From contig CASDTD010000161.1 in the NCBI GenBank assembly GCA_949283445.1, forward strand, positions 1-15,018: a DNA stretch of 15,018 nucleotides. The letters are read 5' to 3'. The translations under genes and the position numbers were made by a program. The notes under the pieces are model-generated. The model was not told the origin of the DNA. It did not search any database and was given only the letters and a program-made list of their open reading frames with translations. Within the stretch, counting starts at the first letter, position 1. Each line of letters begins with the position of its first letter. This document shows, piece by piece, positions 6,209 to 12,728 of this stretch. This DNA comes from an uncultured Coriobacteriia bacterium (GTDB lineage Bacteria > Actinomycetota > Coriobacteriia > Coriobacteriales > QAMH01).

Positions 6209-6272
6209 TAGAATGTGGACCATGCTCGAACGCGCTGCTCGTGCTGCGTTCGATGCTCCTGGCGTGCTGCTG

Positions 6273-8033
6273 CTAAATAGCCCGCAAAGCGTACGCGGCG
6301 GAAATCGCGAAGCACGCGTCGTCTGCCATGAGCGAAAGGTATTCGGAATCGTTGTCGCGCAGGTGAATGTACACGGCGCGCCTACCGCGGCTTGCCAGCG
6401 CGGAAAAATCGCCCAGCGCCTCGGCGGCTGCGGCGTCACCCAGCGTGAACGTCTCGTGCGGCACGGAGATGTCATAAGGTTCGGTGCTGCTGACGAGCAG
6501 GAACACGCCGTTGTTCGGGCCGCCCTTGTGCAGCTGGCCGGTCGAATGCAGGTAACGGGGGCCAATCTCCAGGCAGGAGCAGGCGCCCAGCCGGTCTGCG
6601 ACGCGATGGCGCACGCGCTCGAGCGTCTCGCGGCGGCCAATGCCCTTGAACGGCAGAAACGCATTGAAAGAGAAGTAATCGTCCTCTTCGATGGAGCGGA
6701 ACAACACGCGCAGCGCGTACCCGATGTCCATGTGCACGTCGCGGTTCGGGAGACGGTCGAGCAGCGCGGAACTCACATACACGCAGTCTGCGTAGTCGCA
6801 GTCGAGCTCGAACCTGCGGTAGGCGGGGCGTCCCTGCGCGTCAAGCGGCACCTCGAATTCGCCGCCTTGCTTGAACAGCAGCTTGCGCGTGGCGATTTTG
6901 GTGCTTTCCACGTCGGGCTGGTCGAAGGGGTTGACCTGCATGAGCCAGCCGCACATGGCCACCGCGTATTCCCAGATGAGGAAGTAGCGCGCCATGGCGG
7001 AAACGTCGGGAATGTCCAGGCGGAAAACCGGGATTTCCGGGTGCAGGCAGGTGCGCGCGTGCTCGAAGGCCTGGTCGTTGTTCATGTTGCATAGAATCGC
7101 GCAGCGGTCGGGGTGCGGGTCGGACAAGATGCCCGCGTCGATTTCGACGTTGGGGAGTATGCCCTTTCCGTCTTTACCCAGCGATTCTGCGACAAGCTGC
7201 TCGACCCACAGGCCGAATACCTGGTTGCGCGGTGGCATGAGCAGCGAGAACTTGTTGCGTCCTGCCATGAGGTTGTCATAGAGGAAGCTCGCAAGCCAGA
7301 TGGCAGGGTTATCGGCGGAATCGGTCGCGCACAGGCGTTCCATGGGGACGGCATCGCGCAGGGTCTTCTCCACGTCAACGCCTACGCAGGCCATGGGCAT
7401 CAAGCCGAAGACGGACAACGCCGAATAGCGTCCGCCCACCTCGGGCTCGCCGTGCAGCACGGCGCGCCAGCCGTTTTTGCGGGCGACCTGCTCGAGCTGG
7501 CTGTCCGGGTCGGTGATGGCAATGAAGCGCGAGCCAGCCCGCTCCTTGCCCAGATGCGCGCAGACGTACTTCCACGCCACATGGGAAAGAAGTGTCGGTT
7601 CGAGCGTCGAGCCCGATTTGCTCGACACGATATATATGGTGTGGGCCGGGTCGGAAGACCCGAGGATGTGGTTGACGTACACGGGCGACATCGAGTCCAT
7701 GGTCTTGAAGGGGACCTCGTCGGTCACCTCCAGGCTGCGCAGCTTCGTGATGGTCTGTGCGGCCTGCGTGGACCCGCCTTGCCCGATCAGCACGACGGCA
7801 TCGAGTTTTTCGCTGCGCGCCTGCTGGGCGATGATGGCGATTTCCGAAGGGTCGAACGGCGGCTCGCTTGCCAGCGTGGTCCAGCCCATGCGCGTTTTCG
7901 CGTACGCGGCGACTTCGGGGGAATAGTCGAAGACGCTTTCGTCTTTTGCGGCCAGGCGGGAGGCAACCTTGTTCTCTATAAGCTTATGCGCCGTTGCCGA
8001 TGCTCCGAGCGTGGCGCTGTCGATGAAAGACAT
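6273..8033 (-). CDS. pgi: Glucose-6-phosphate isomerase (transaldolase/PGI-fusion lineage, isomerase only)
   Basis: Interconverts glucose-6-phosphate and fructose-6-phosphate in glycolysis and gluconeogenesis; cytosolic. The 586-residue product carries the sugar-phosphate SIS-type motifs: SSKSGST (137-143) for phosphate binding, GGRYS (200-204) with the active-site Arg202, the conserved Glu283 in VAESLGK, NPFDQPDVE (368-376), and Lys503 in GPRYLHSTGQLHKGGP, which takes the place of the catalytic lysine. GPRYLHSTGQLHKGG and the late ALGDFSALASRGRR resemble the isomerase half of actinobacterial transaldolase-PGI fusions more than classical PGI. The transaldolase domain is absent here and the N-terminus opens directly with MSFIDSATLG. 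The ribosome site is weak (AAAGG, 8 nt before the ATG). It is divergent from veg across 140 bp. Confidence 0.9.
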   Translation of the reverse strand: MSFIDSATLGASATAHKLIENKVASRLAAKDESVFDYSPEVAAYAKTRMGWTTLASEPPFDPSEIAIIAQQARSEKLDAVVLIGQGGSTQAAQTITKLRSLEVTDEVPFKTMDSMSPVYVNHILGSSDPAHTIYIVSSKSGSTLEPTLLSHVAWKYVCAHLGKERAGSRFIAITDPDSQLEQVARKNGWRAVLHGEPEVGGRYSALSVFGLMPMACVGVDVEKTLRDAVPMERLCATDSADNPAIWLASFLYDNLMAGRNKFSLLMPPRNQVFGLWVEQLVAESLGKDGKGILPNVEIDAGILSDPHPDRCAILCNMNNDQAFEHARTCLHPEIPVFRLDIPDVSAMARYFLIWEYAVAMCGWLMQVNPFDQPDVESTKIATRKLLFKQGGEFEVPLDAQGRPAYRRFELDCDYADCVYVSSALLDRLPNRDVHMDIGYALRVLFRSIEEDDYFSFNAFLPFKGIGRRETLERVRHRVADRLGACSCLEIGPRYLHSTGQLHKGGPNNGVFLLVSSTEPYDISVPHETFTLGDAAAAEALGDFSALASRGRRAVYIHLRDNDSEYLSLMADDACFAISAAYALRAI

Positions 8034-8101
8034 AGTTTCAACCTTTTATCTCAATTTGTTGACGATACGCTTGCTATTCGGATAGACGAAATCTTACAAA
8101 G

Positions 8102-8148
8102 TATAATGCATAGCCGCGATTGTGCGAATGTGGTAGAATCGCGATTCT
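8102..8148 (+). promoter_or_regulatory. veg promoter -10 and palindromic leader
   Basis: TATAAT at 8102-8107 is the best -10 in front of veg; no matching -35 is obvious, though TTGACG lies at 8059. The predicted leader of about 60 nt contains CGCGATT at 8115-8121 and again at 8140-8146, with the inverted AATCGCG at 8137-8143. The second copy sits inside a perfect 14-bp palindrome AGAATCGCGATTCT (8135-8148). The 8115-8143 stem and the 8135-8148 palindrome cannot form together, so either alternative RNA folds or an operator is possible. Confidence 0.45.
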
Positions 8149-8173
8149 GTATGCCACAGGAGGATTTCACTTA

Positions 8174-8473
8174 ATGGAAGAAACGATAAGCAAGCAGGCT
8201 GCTACGGTTAACAACATTCACGAGACACTCGTGGGTTTCACGGGCAAGCGCCTGCGTGTGCGTGCCAATATGGGCCGTTCGAAAATCATAGAGCGAGAGG
8301 GCGTGCTCACGCAAGCCCACAACTCGCTGTTCATTGTCGAAACCGAAGAGAAGCGCGGCCGTAAAGCGCGCCAGTCGTATCAGTACGTCGATGTCCTCAC
8401 GGGTACCGTCGAGCTCACCAACCCCGAGACGGAACAGCCGCTGGTCCCCATGCTCCAAGAAGAGATGTTCTAA
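8174..8473 (+). CDS. veg: Veg family protein
   Basis: A 99-residue protein of the Veg family (DUF1021), known from Bacillus, where it stimulates biofilm formation; the molecular role is not settled. The product shows the family pattern: a short N-terminal helix, then GKRLRVRANMGRSKIIEREGVLT, FIVETEE, and SYQYVDVLTGTVEL in a compact SH3-like beta fold. Length is slightly above the usual 80-90 because of an acidic tail ending PMLQEEMF. The frame is open further upstream (from 8120), but the ATG at 8174 aligns with family starts and has a perfect AGGAGG 10 nt before it. ispE follows after 15 nt, the same pairing as in Bacillus apart from the missing sspF, so the two are likely one transcript. 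Confidence 0.88.
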   Translation: MEETISKQAATVNNIHETLVGFTGKRLRVRANMGRSKIIEREGVLTQAHNSLFIVETEEKRGRKARQSYQYVDVLTGTVELTNPETEQPLVPMLQEEMF

Positions 8474-8488
8474 GCTGCTCTCTTTCTC

Positions 8489-9418
8489 ATGACTACAAAT
8501 CTGAACAGAAGATTGACCTTGCGCGCTCCTGCGAAGGTCAATCTGTGTTTGTCCGTGCAGTTTCCGCCGCAGGACGGTTATCATGCTGTCGATTCGGTGT
8601 TCCAGACGCTTGACGTATACGACACCATAGAGTTCGAGACCTGCCCAGTCGATTCGGGCGAGTCCCTGACGGAAACGTCAATGGGTACCCCGGTCGCGCT
8701 CGACTGCGGTCCCATCGACATTCCCACTAGCGACAACCTCATCTTCAAGGCAATCGACCTCGTCGAACAGGCGTGCGATGTTCCATCGGCCTTCGCGGGG
8801 CAAATGGTGCGCATCGTAGTCGACAAGCGTATCCCCGCAGGTGGTGGGCTTGGCGGCGGTTCGAGCGATGCGGCCGCCGTGCTCAAGGCGTACGCGAGGC
8901 TGCAGGGGTTGAACCCTCTGGGCGAAGACGTGCTCGGGGTTGCGAGGAAGCTCGGTGCCGACGTCGCGTTTTTCCTGTATGGTGGTGCCGCTCTCATGAC
9001 CGGGCGCGGGGACGAGCTGCAACGGTGTCTGCCGCCGTTTCCGTTGCCTCTTGTGCTCATGGGAGATGCGCAGGGCAATTCCACGGCTGCGGTCTATGCG
9101 GATTTCGACGGAGCGCCCGCGCCGGCTTTCGATTCGTTCGCGCTGGCGGCGGCGATGGAAGCTTCCGATGTGGCGCCCGAAACGCTTGCCTCGCTGTGCG
9201 GCAACAACCTCGAGCCCGCTGCCTGCCGTGTCGGGGCGGCGCTCGCGCAGCGCATCGAGCGCGCGAAGAAAGACCCCGCCGTTCTCAACGCGCTCGTCAC
9301 AGGCAGCGGCGCCACGAGCTTTGCCATCTGCGCAGATGAACGCTCGGCGCAGGAGTTTGCCGTCCGTGCCCGGCAGTTCAGCGACTGGGTTTGCGTCGCG
9401 CATGCAAGCGATGCATGA
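8489..9418 (+). CDS. ispE: 4-diphosphocytidyl-2-C-methyl-D-erythritol kinase
   Basis: GHMP kinase that phosphorylates CDP-ME at the 2-hydroxyl in the non-mevalonate isoprenoid pathway, feeding undecaprenyl phosphate and menaquinone synthesis. The 309-residue product has APAKVNLCLSV (about 13-23) with the conserved Lys16 and Asn18, the ATP loop IPAGGGLGGGSSDAAA (115-130), and LGADVAFFLYGGAALMTGRG, which carries the active-site Asp. The third GHMP motif, ALVTGSGATSF, lies near the C-terminus. There is an acidic insert around residues 50-75. The ATG at 8489 is 15 nt after the veg stop and has no Shine-Dalgarno sequence. A TTG at 8513 behind AGAAG would give a protein starting MTLRAPAKVN, which is also plausible. 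Reinitiation from veg could explain the weak site. Confidence 0.95.
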   Translation: MTTNLNRRLTLRAPAKVNLCLSVQFPPQDGYHAVDSVFQTLDVYDTIEFETCPVDSGESLTETSMGTPVALDCGPIDIPTSDNLIFKAIDLVEQACDVPSAFAGQMVRIVVDKRIPAGGGLGGGSSDAAAVLKAYARLQGLNPLGEDVLGVARKLGADVAFFLYGGAALMTGRGDELQRCLPPFPLPLVLMGDAQGNSTAAVYADFDGAPAPAFDSFALAAAMEASDVAPETLASLCGNNLEPAACRVGAALAQRIERAKKDPAVLNALVTGSGATSFAICADERSAQEFAVRARQFSDWVCVAHASDA

Positions 9419-9423
9419 GCGCG
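9397..9423 (+). other. Hairpin spanning the ispE stop codon
   Basis: CGCGCATGC (9397-9405) pairs with GCAT-GA-GCGCG (9413-9423), nine pairs with a two-base bulge and a 7-nt loop. The TGA of ispE lies in the 3' arm. No T run follows, so termination before the tRNA is uncertain. Confidence 0.3.
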
Positions 9424-9456
9424 GGTAAAATGACCTGTCCATTTGTCGCATTGCGG

Positions 9457-9486
9457 TTGTGCAAAACGCCCTCTATCTTTTAGAAT
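9457..9486 (+). promoter_or_regulatory. Promoter of tRNA-Gln (and probably glmU)
   Basis: TTGTGC (9457-9462) and TAGAAT (9481-9486) are separated by 18 nt, giving a predicted start about 14 nt before the mature tRNA 5' end. No other promoter is apparent before glmU. Confidence 0.5.
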
Positions 9487-9506
9487 CTGAGGGCAACACA
9501 AGGCAC

Positions 9507-9580
9507 TGGGGTATCGTCCAACGGTAGGACAGCGGTTTTTGGTACCGTCGATGCGGGTTCGATTCCTGCTACCCCAGCCA
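9507..9580 (+). tRNA. tRNA-Gln (anticodon UUG), CCA encoded
   Basis: Acceptor arm TGGGGTA (9507-9513) pairs perfectly with TACCCCA (9570-9576), followed by discriminator G and an encoded CCA. The anticodon stem GCGGT/ACCGT (one G-T pair) closes the seven-base loop TTTTGGT, which places TTG at positions 34-36, decoding CAA and by wobble CAG glutamine. The T arm GCGGGTTCGATTCCTGC is canonical. The first acceptor pair is U-A, as in many bacterial glutamine tRNAs. glmU starts only 20 nt downstream. Confidence 0.97.
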
Positions 9581-9600
9581 TTTTCTTTTTGGGAGCGTGC

Positions 9601-10965
9601 GTGGAAGCTAAAGCTTTGATTTTGGCAGCAGGCGCTGGCACGCGTATGAAATCAGACAAACCGAAAGTCGCCCACGAGATGCTGGGCAAGCCGCTCGTGC
9701 GGTGGGTTGTCGATGCTGCGCGCCAGGCGGGCTGCGATGAGGTCCATGTCGTCATCGGCCACGGAAAAGAACAAGTAGAGCCGCTTTTGGATGACTGCGT
9801 CATTTCCTATCAGCTCGAGATGTTGGGCACAGGGCACACGGTCATGTGCGCTGCCGACAAGTTCGAAGGCTACGAAGGCTGCATCGTCGTGCTCTGCGGT
9901 GATACCCCGCTCATTCGTCCCCAGACCATCATGCAGCTCATCGGTACTCACGAACGCGACGGCAATGCCGCGACGGTGCTCACCATGAAGCTTGACGACC
10001 CGTTTGGATACGGTCGCATTGTCCGCGATGGGGCCGGTAACGTGCGAGGCATCGTGGAGCAGAAGGACTGCACGGCAGAGCAGGCAGCCATCTGCGAATG
10101 CAATTCGGGTATCTACTGCTTTTCTGCTCCTGAGCTGCTCGCGCATCTGGACAGGCTCGACCGCAACAACGCGCAGCACGAGTACTACCTCACCGACATG
10201 CTCTCCATCTTGGCCGAAGCCGGCTTCAAGGTGGGCAGCTTCGTTGCGACGGAAAACGACGACTGCCTTGGCGTGAACTCGCGCGTTCAGCTCGCCGCCG
10301 CCACCAAGATCGCGCAGGGGCGCATAAATACCGAGCTCATGGCAAGCGGCGTGACGATGCTCGACCCCGAAATGGTGTGGGTCGGCCCAGACGTCACGGT
10401 GGGCCGCGACGTCGAGCTGCTTCCGCTCACGATGCTGTGGGGTTCGACGTCGGTTGCAGACGGCTGCATTGTCGGGCCGAACACGCGCCTGACGGACTGC
10501 GTCGTCGGCCGTGATTGCGTCATCGACGAGACGGTGGGCATCGAGGCCGTCATCGACGCGGGAGCGTCTTGCGGGCCGCGTACCTATCTGCGTCCGGGGG
10601 CGCATCTGTGCGAGGGCGCCAAGGCCGGCACGCATGTCGAGATTAAAAAGTCCACGATTGGCCCGGGCAGCAAGGTGCCGCACCTGTCCTACATCGGCGA
10701 TGCCGAAGTGGGCGCCGACGTCAACATCGGCGCCGGGTCAATCACCTGCAACTACGATGGCGCGCACAAGAACAAGACCGTCATCGGCGACCATACGTTC
10801 ATCGGCTCGGACACGATGCTGGTCGCGCCGGTCACGCTGGGGTCTGACGTGGTCACGGGCGCGTCGAGCTGCATCACGAGCGACGTCCCCGACGGTGCGC
10901 TCGCCATCGAGCGAAGCGAGCAGGCCAATATCGAGGGCTGGGTGGAAAAGCACAGGAAAATGTAG
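9601..10965 (+). CDS. glmU: Bifunctional UDP-N-acetylglucosamine pyrophosphorylase / glucosamine-1-phosphate N-acetyltransferase
   Basis: Makes UDP-GlcNAc for peptidoglycan by acetylating GlcN-1-P and then coupling it to UTP; cytosolic trimer. The 454-residue product has the standard length and both domains. The uridyltransferase half begins MEAKALILAAGAGTRMKSDKPK, with the nucleotide-binding loop and Lys of the family, followed by LCGDTPLI and FGYGRIVRD. The C-terminal left-handed beta helix, made of hexapeptide repeats, includes HVEIKKSTIG, the catalytic-His stretch VPHLSYIGDAEVG and NIGAGSITCNYDG. The GTG at 9601 is chosen because it gives the conserved N-terminus and has GGGAG 5 nt upstream; a TTG at 9589 would overlap that site. 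It is likely transcribed with the tRNA, so tRNA 3' processing would leave a 20-nt leader. Confidence 0.96.
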   Translation: MEAKALILAAGAGTRMKSDKPKVAHEMLGKPLVRWVVDAARQAGCDEVHVVIGHGKEQVEPLLDDCVISYQLEMLGTGHTVMCAADKFEGYEGCIVVLCGDTPLIRPQTIMQLIGTHERDGNAATVLTMKLDDPFGYGRIVRDGAGNVRGIVEQKDCTAEQAAICECNSGIYCFSAPELLAHLDRLDRNNAQHEYYLTDMLSILAEAGFKVGSFVATENDDCLGVNSRVQLAAATKIAQGRINTELMASGVTMLDPEMVWVGPDVTVGRDVELLPLTMLWGSTSVADGCIVGPNTRLTDCVVGRDCVIDETVGIEAVIDAGASCGPRTYLRPGAHLCEGAKAGTHVEIKKSTIGPGSKVPHLSYIGDAEVGADVNIGAGSITCNYDGAHKNKTVIGDHTFIGSDTMLVAPVTLGSDVVTGASSCITSDVPDGALAIERSEQANIEGWVEKHRKM

Positions 10966-11062
10966 CATTCTCGCAACGATGGGATGCTATTCGTAGTAGG
11001 TTTGCAAAGGAAGCATTTTCGAGGAACGCCAGGAATGCACAAGCGAGGAAGGTTGACAGGCG

Positions 11063-12040
11063 ATGGCAAGACGACGCAGCAGGACGGCTGAACGACAGCT
11101 CCACATCTTTTCCGGGTCGGTGTATCCGGAACTTGCGCGTGAAATAGCGAGCAACTTGGACGTCGAGCTGGGCGATATCAGGCTCGAGAAGTTCTCGAAC
11201 GGCGAGTCATATGCCCGTTACATGGAGTCCATCCGCGGCGAGGACGTCTTCTTGGTCCAGTCCATCTCCGGCAGCGTCAACGACGCGTTGATGGAGCTGC
11301 TCATCATGGTCGATGCCGCCAAACGCGCAAGCGCGGCCCGCATCCATGCCGTCATCACGCATTACGGCTACGCGCGCCAAGACCGCAAGTCGGCAGCGCG
11401 TGAGCCCATCACCGCCAAGCTCGTCGCCGACTTGCTGCAGGTTGCCGGTGTCGATACCGTCACCACCATCGACTTGCACCAGGGCCAGATCCAGGGCTTC
11501 TTCGACATTCCCGTCAACCATCTGACCGCTCTCAACCTGTTCACCGACTACTTCGCCAATGCCGGCCTGGACGACATCTGCGTCGTCAGCCCCGACGTCG
11601 GTCGTGCCAAGGCCGCCAAGAAGATGAGCGACATGCTCAACGCCGACCTTGCCATCATGCACAAGGGGCGCCCGCAGCACAACGTCGCGGAAATCACGAG
11701 CATCATCGGTGATGTCGAGGGCAAGAACTGCATCCTCAACGACGACATGATCGACACGGCGGGCACGATTTGCGCAGGCATGAAGGTGCTCAAGGACCGT
11801 GGCGCGAAGTCGGTGCACGTGTGCGCGACGCACCCGGTGTTCTCTGGTCCCGCCTTCGAGCGCCTGGAGAATTCCGTTGCTGACGAGATCGTCGTGTGCA
11901 ACACCATTCCCGTTCCCGAAGAGCACCTGCACGGCAAGATCAAGACCATCAGCGTCGCCCCGCTGTTCGCGAAGGCCATCAACAACGTCTTCACCAACGG
12001 CTCGGTCTCTTGCCTGTTCGATCCCGATTTCGCACTGTAG
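11063..12040 (+). CDS. prs: Ribose-phosphate pyrophosphokinase (PRPP synthetase)
   Basis: Transfers pyrophosphate from ATP to ribose-5-phosphate, giving PRPP for purines, pyrimidines, histidine, tryptophan and NAD; cytosolic, usually hexameric. The 325-residue product matches class I enzymes. It has FSGSVYPELA near the start, FSNGESYARY (44-53), GYARQDRKSAAREPITAKLVADLL (102-125) with the flexible-loop Lys and Arg, the cation-binding TIDLHQGQIQGFF, and the PRPP-binding loop NDDMIDTAGTI (226-236). The N-terminus MARRRSRTAERQ is somewhat longer and more basic than usual. The ATG has GAGGAAGG 10 nt upstream. It lies 97 nt after glmU; that gap holds a weak hairpin starting at the glmU stop (10963-10971 with 10981-10989) but no real terminator, so one operon with glmU is likely. 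Confidence 0.96.
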   Translation: MARRRSRTAERQLHIFSGSVYPELAREIASNLDVELGDIRLEKFSNGESYARYMESIRGEDVFLVQSISGSVNDALMELLIMVDAAKRASAARIHAVITHYGYARQDRKSAAREPITAKLVADLLQVAGVDTVTTIDLHQGQIQGFFDIPVNHLTALNLFTDYFANAGLDDICVVSPDVGRAKAAKKMSDMLNADLAIMHKGRPQHNVAEITSIIGDVEGKNCILNDDMIDTAGTICAGMKVLKDRGAKSVHVCATHPVFSGPAFERLENSVADEIVVCNTIPVPEEHLHGKIKTISVAPLFAKAINNVFTNGSVSCLFDPDFAL

Positions 12041-12052
12041 GGGCACGCGAGG

Positions 12053-12616
12053 ATGTCCATCAAAATGGTCGTGGGGCTGGGCAACCCCGGCTCCGAGTAC
12101 GAGGGAACCCGGCATAACGCTGGGTTCCTCGTTTTGGACAGAGTCGCATCCGAGTTCGGGGCGAATTACTGGAAAAACGAATGCGGGGCGCTTGTCGCGC
12201 ACGTTCGGCACGGCGACGGCGAGCTCATCTTGGCCAAGCCGCAATCGTTCATGAACACGTCTGGCGGGCCGGTGAGCAAGCTTGCCGCGATGTACAAGGT
12301 CAAACCCGCGGAGATTCTGGTCATTCACGACGACATGGATCTCGAGCCTGGGACCATCCGCGTGAAAGTGGGTGGGGGGCATGCGGGGCACAATGGCCTG
12401 AAGTCGATACACGCCAAGCTTGGAAGCAACGAGTACGCGCGCGTGCGCGTGGGGCTGGGGCACCCGCCGGGAAAGAAGCGCGTCACCGACTTCGTGTTGC
12501 AGGTGCCCAAGGGCGCCGATGCCGACAGCTTCGAGGCTGCGCTCGACCTGGCGCATCAGGCGACGGTGTGCGTTATCGACGAGGGCGCGACCAAGGCAAT
12601 GAACCAGTTCAACTAG
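12053..12616 (+). CDS. pth: Peptidyl-tRNA hydrolase
   Basis: Cleaves the ester bond of peptidyl-tRNAs released from stalled ribosomes, recycling tRNA; essential cytosolic monomer. The 187-residue product has the normal length and all catalytic residues: Asn11 in VVGLGNPGSEYEGTRHNAGF, His21 in the same motif, KPQSFMNTSG (62-71), Asp94 in IHDDMDLEPG, and GGGHAGHNGLKSI, which binds the tRNA acceptor end. The ATG at 12053 is 12 nt after the prs stop and has AGGGG overlapping that stop with 9-nt spacing. An internal ATG at 12065 would give MVVGLGNPG, closer to some homologues, but has a poorer ribosome site. It is the last gene of the glmU-prs-pth unit, an order shared with Bacillus. Confidence 0.96.
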   Translation: MSIKMVVGLGNPGSEYEGTRHNAGFLVLDRVASEFGANYWKNECGALVAHVRHGDGELILAKPQSFMNTSGGPVSKLAAMYKVKPAEILVIHDDMDLEPGTIRVKVGGGHAGHNGLKSIHAKLGSNEYARVRVGLGHPPGKKRVTDFVLQVPKGADADSFEAALDLAHQATVCVIDEGATKAMNQFN

Positions 12617-12728
12617 CGCACGTATGAGGGCGTGACCTTCCATCATTTGCTGTCGTCCCTCCTGCATGTGCACTAGTCGTGTCACACCCCCGCTCTATCA
12701 TGCGCTGCATGATTGGAGGGCGGTTCAA
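12617..12728 (+). promoter_or_regulatory. Promoter region of the J-HIRAN-Sel1 operon with a 17-bp palindrome
   Basis: A putative -10, TATCAT (12696-12701), is overlapped by the perfect inverted repeat ATCATGC-GCT-GCATGAT (12697-12713). The ribosome site GGAGG (12715-12719) starts two bases later and lies 9 nt before the ATG at 12729. The palindrome could be an operator over the start point, or an RNA hairpin next to the ribosome site. No convincing -35 or pth terminator is visible; GAGGG/CCCTC (12626-12630 with 12657-12661) is only a weak stem. Confidence 0.45.

Larger units (their letters stand above)
5806..6272. other. 467-bp gene-free region between pgi and the prepilin peptidase
   Basis: No convincing gene is present on either strand. 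The longest frame (minus, 6315 to 5881) starts inside pgi, lacks a ribosome site and consists mainly of the repeats listed separately. The region holds an 11-nt periodic repeat (5917-5993), two related hairpins each flanked by a copy of a direct repeat (6092-6208), and a perfect -35-like TTGACA on the minus strand (5877 to 5872) without a good -10 at the right distance. Positions 5994-6090 show nothing I can name. Confidence 0.6.

Noticed and set aside
5881..6315. 144-codon minus-strand frame across the repeat region after pgi
   Set aside because: It starts inside pgi without a ribosome site and its sequence is made of the 11-nt repeat and the duplicated hairpins, so coding is unlikely.
6198..8174. 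Two long plus-strand frames (298 and 353 codons) opposite pgi
   Set aside because: They are shadows of pgi, whose motifs and length are intact; no ribosome site or family resemblance.
9652..10683. 343-codon minus-strand frame opposite glmU
   Set aside because: Antisense to a complete glmU; no domain and no start signal.
11207..12685. 492-codon open frame on the minus strand opposite prs and pth
   Set aside because: It is antisense to two genes with complete catalytic motifs; its composition (rich in His, Arg, Val, Asp) is what the reverse of GC-rich codons gives, and it has no recognisable domain.
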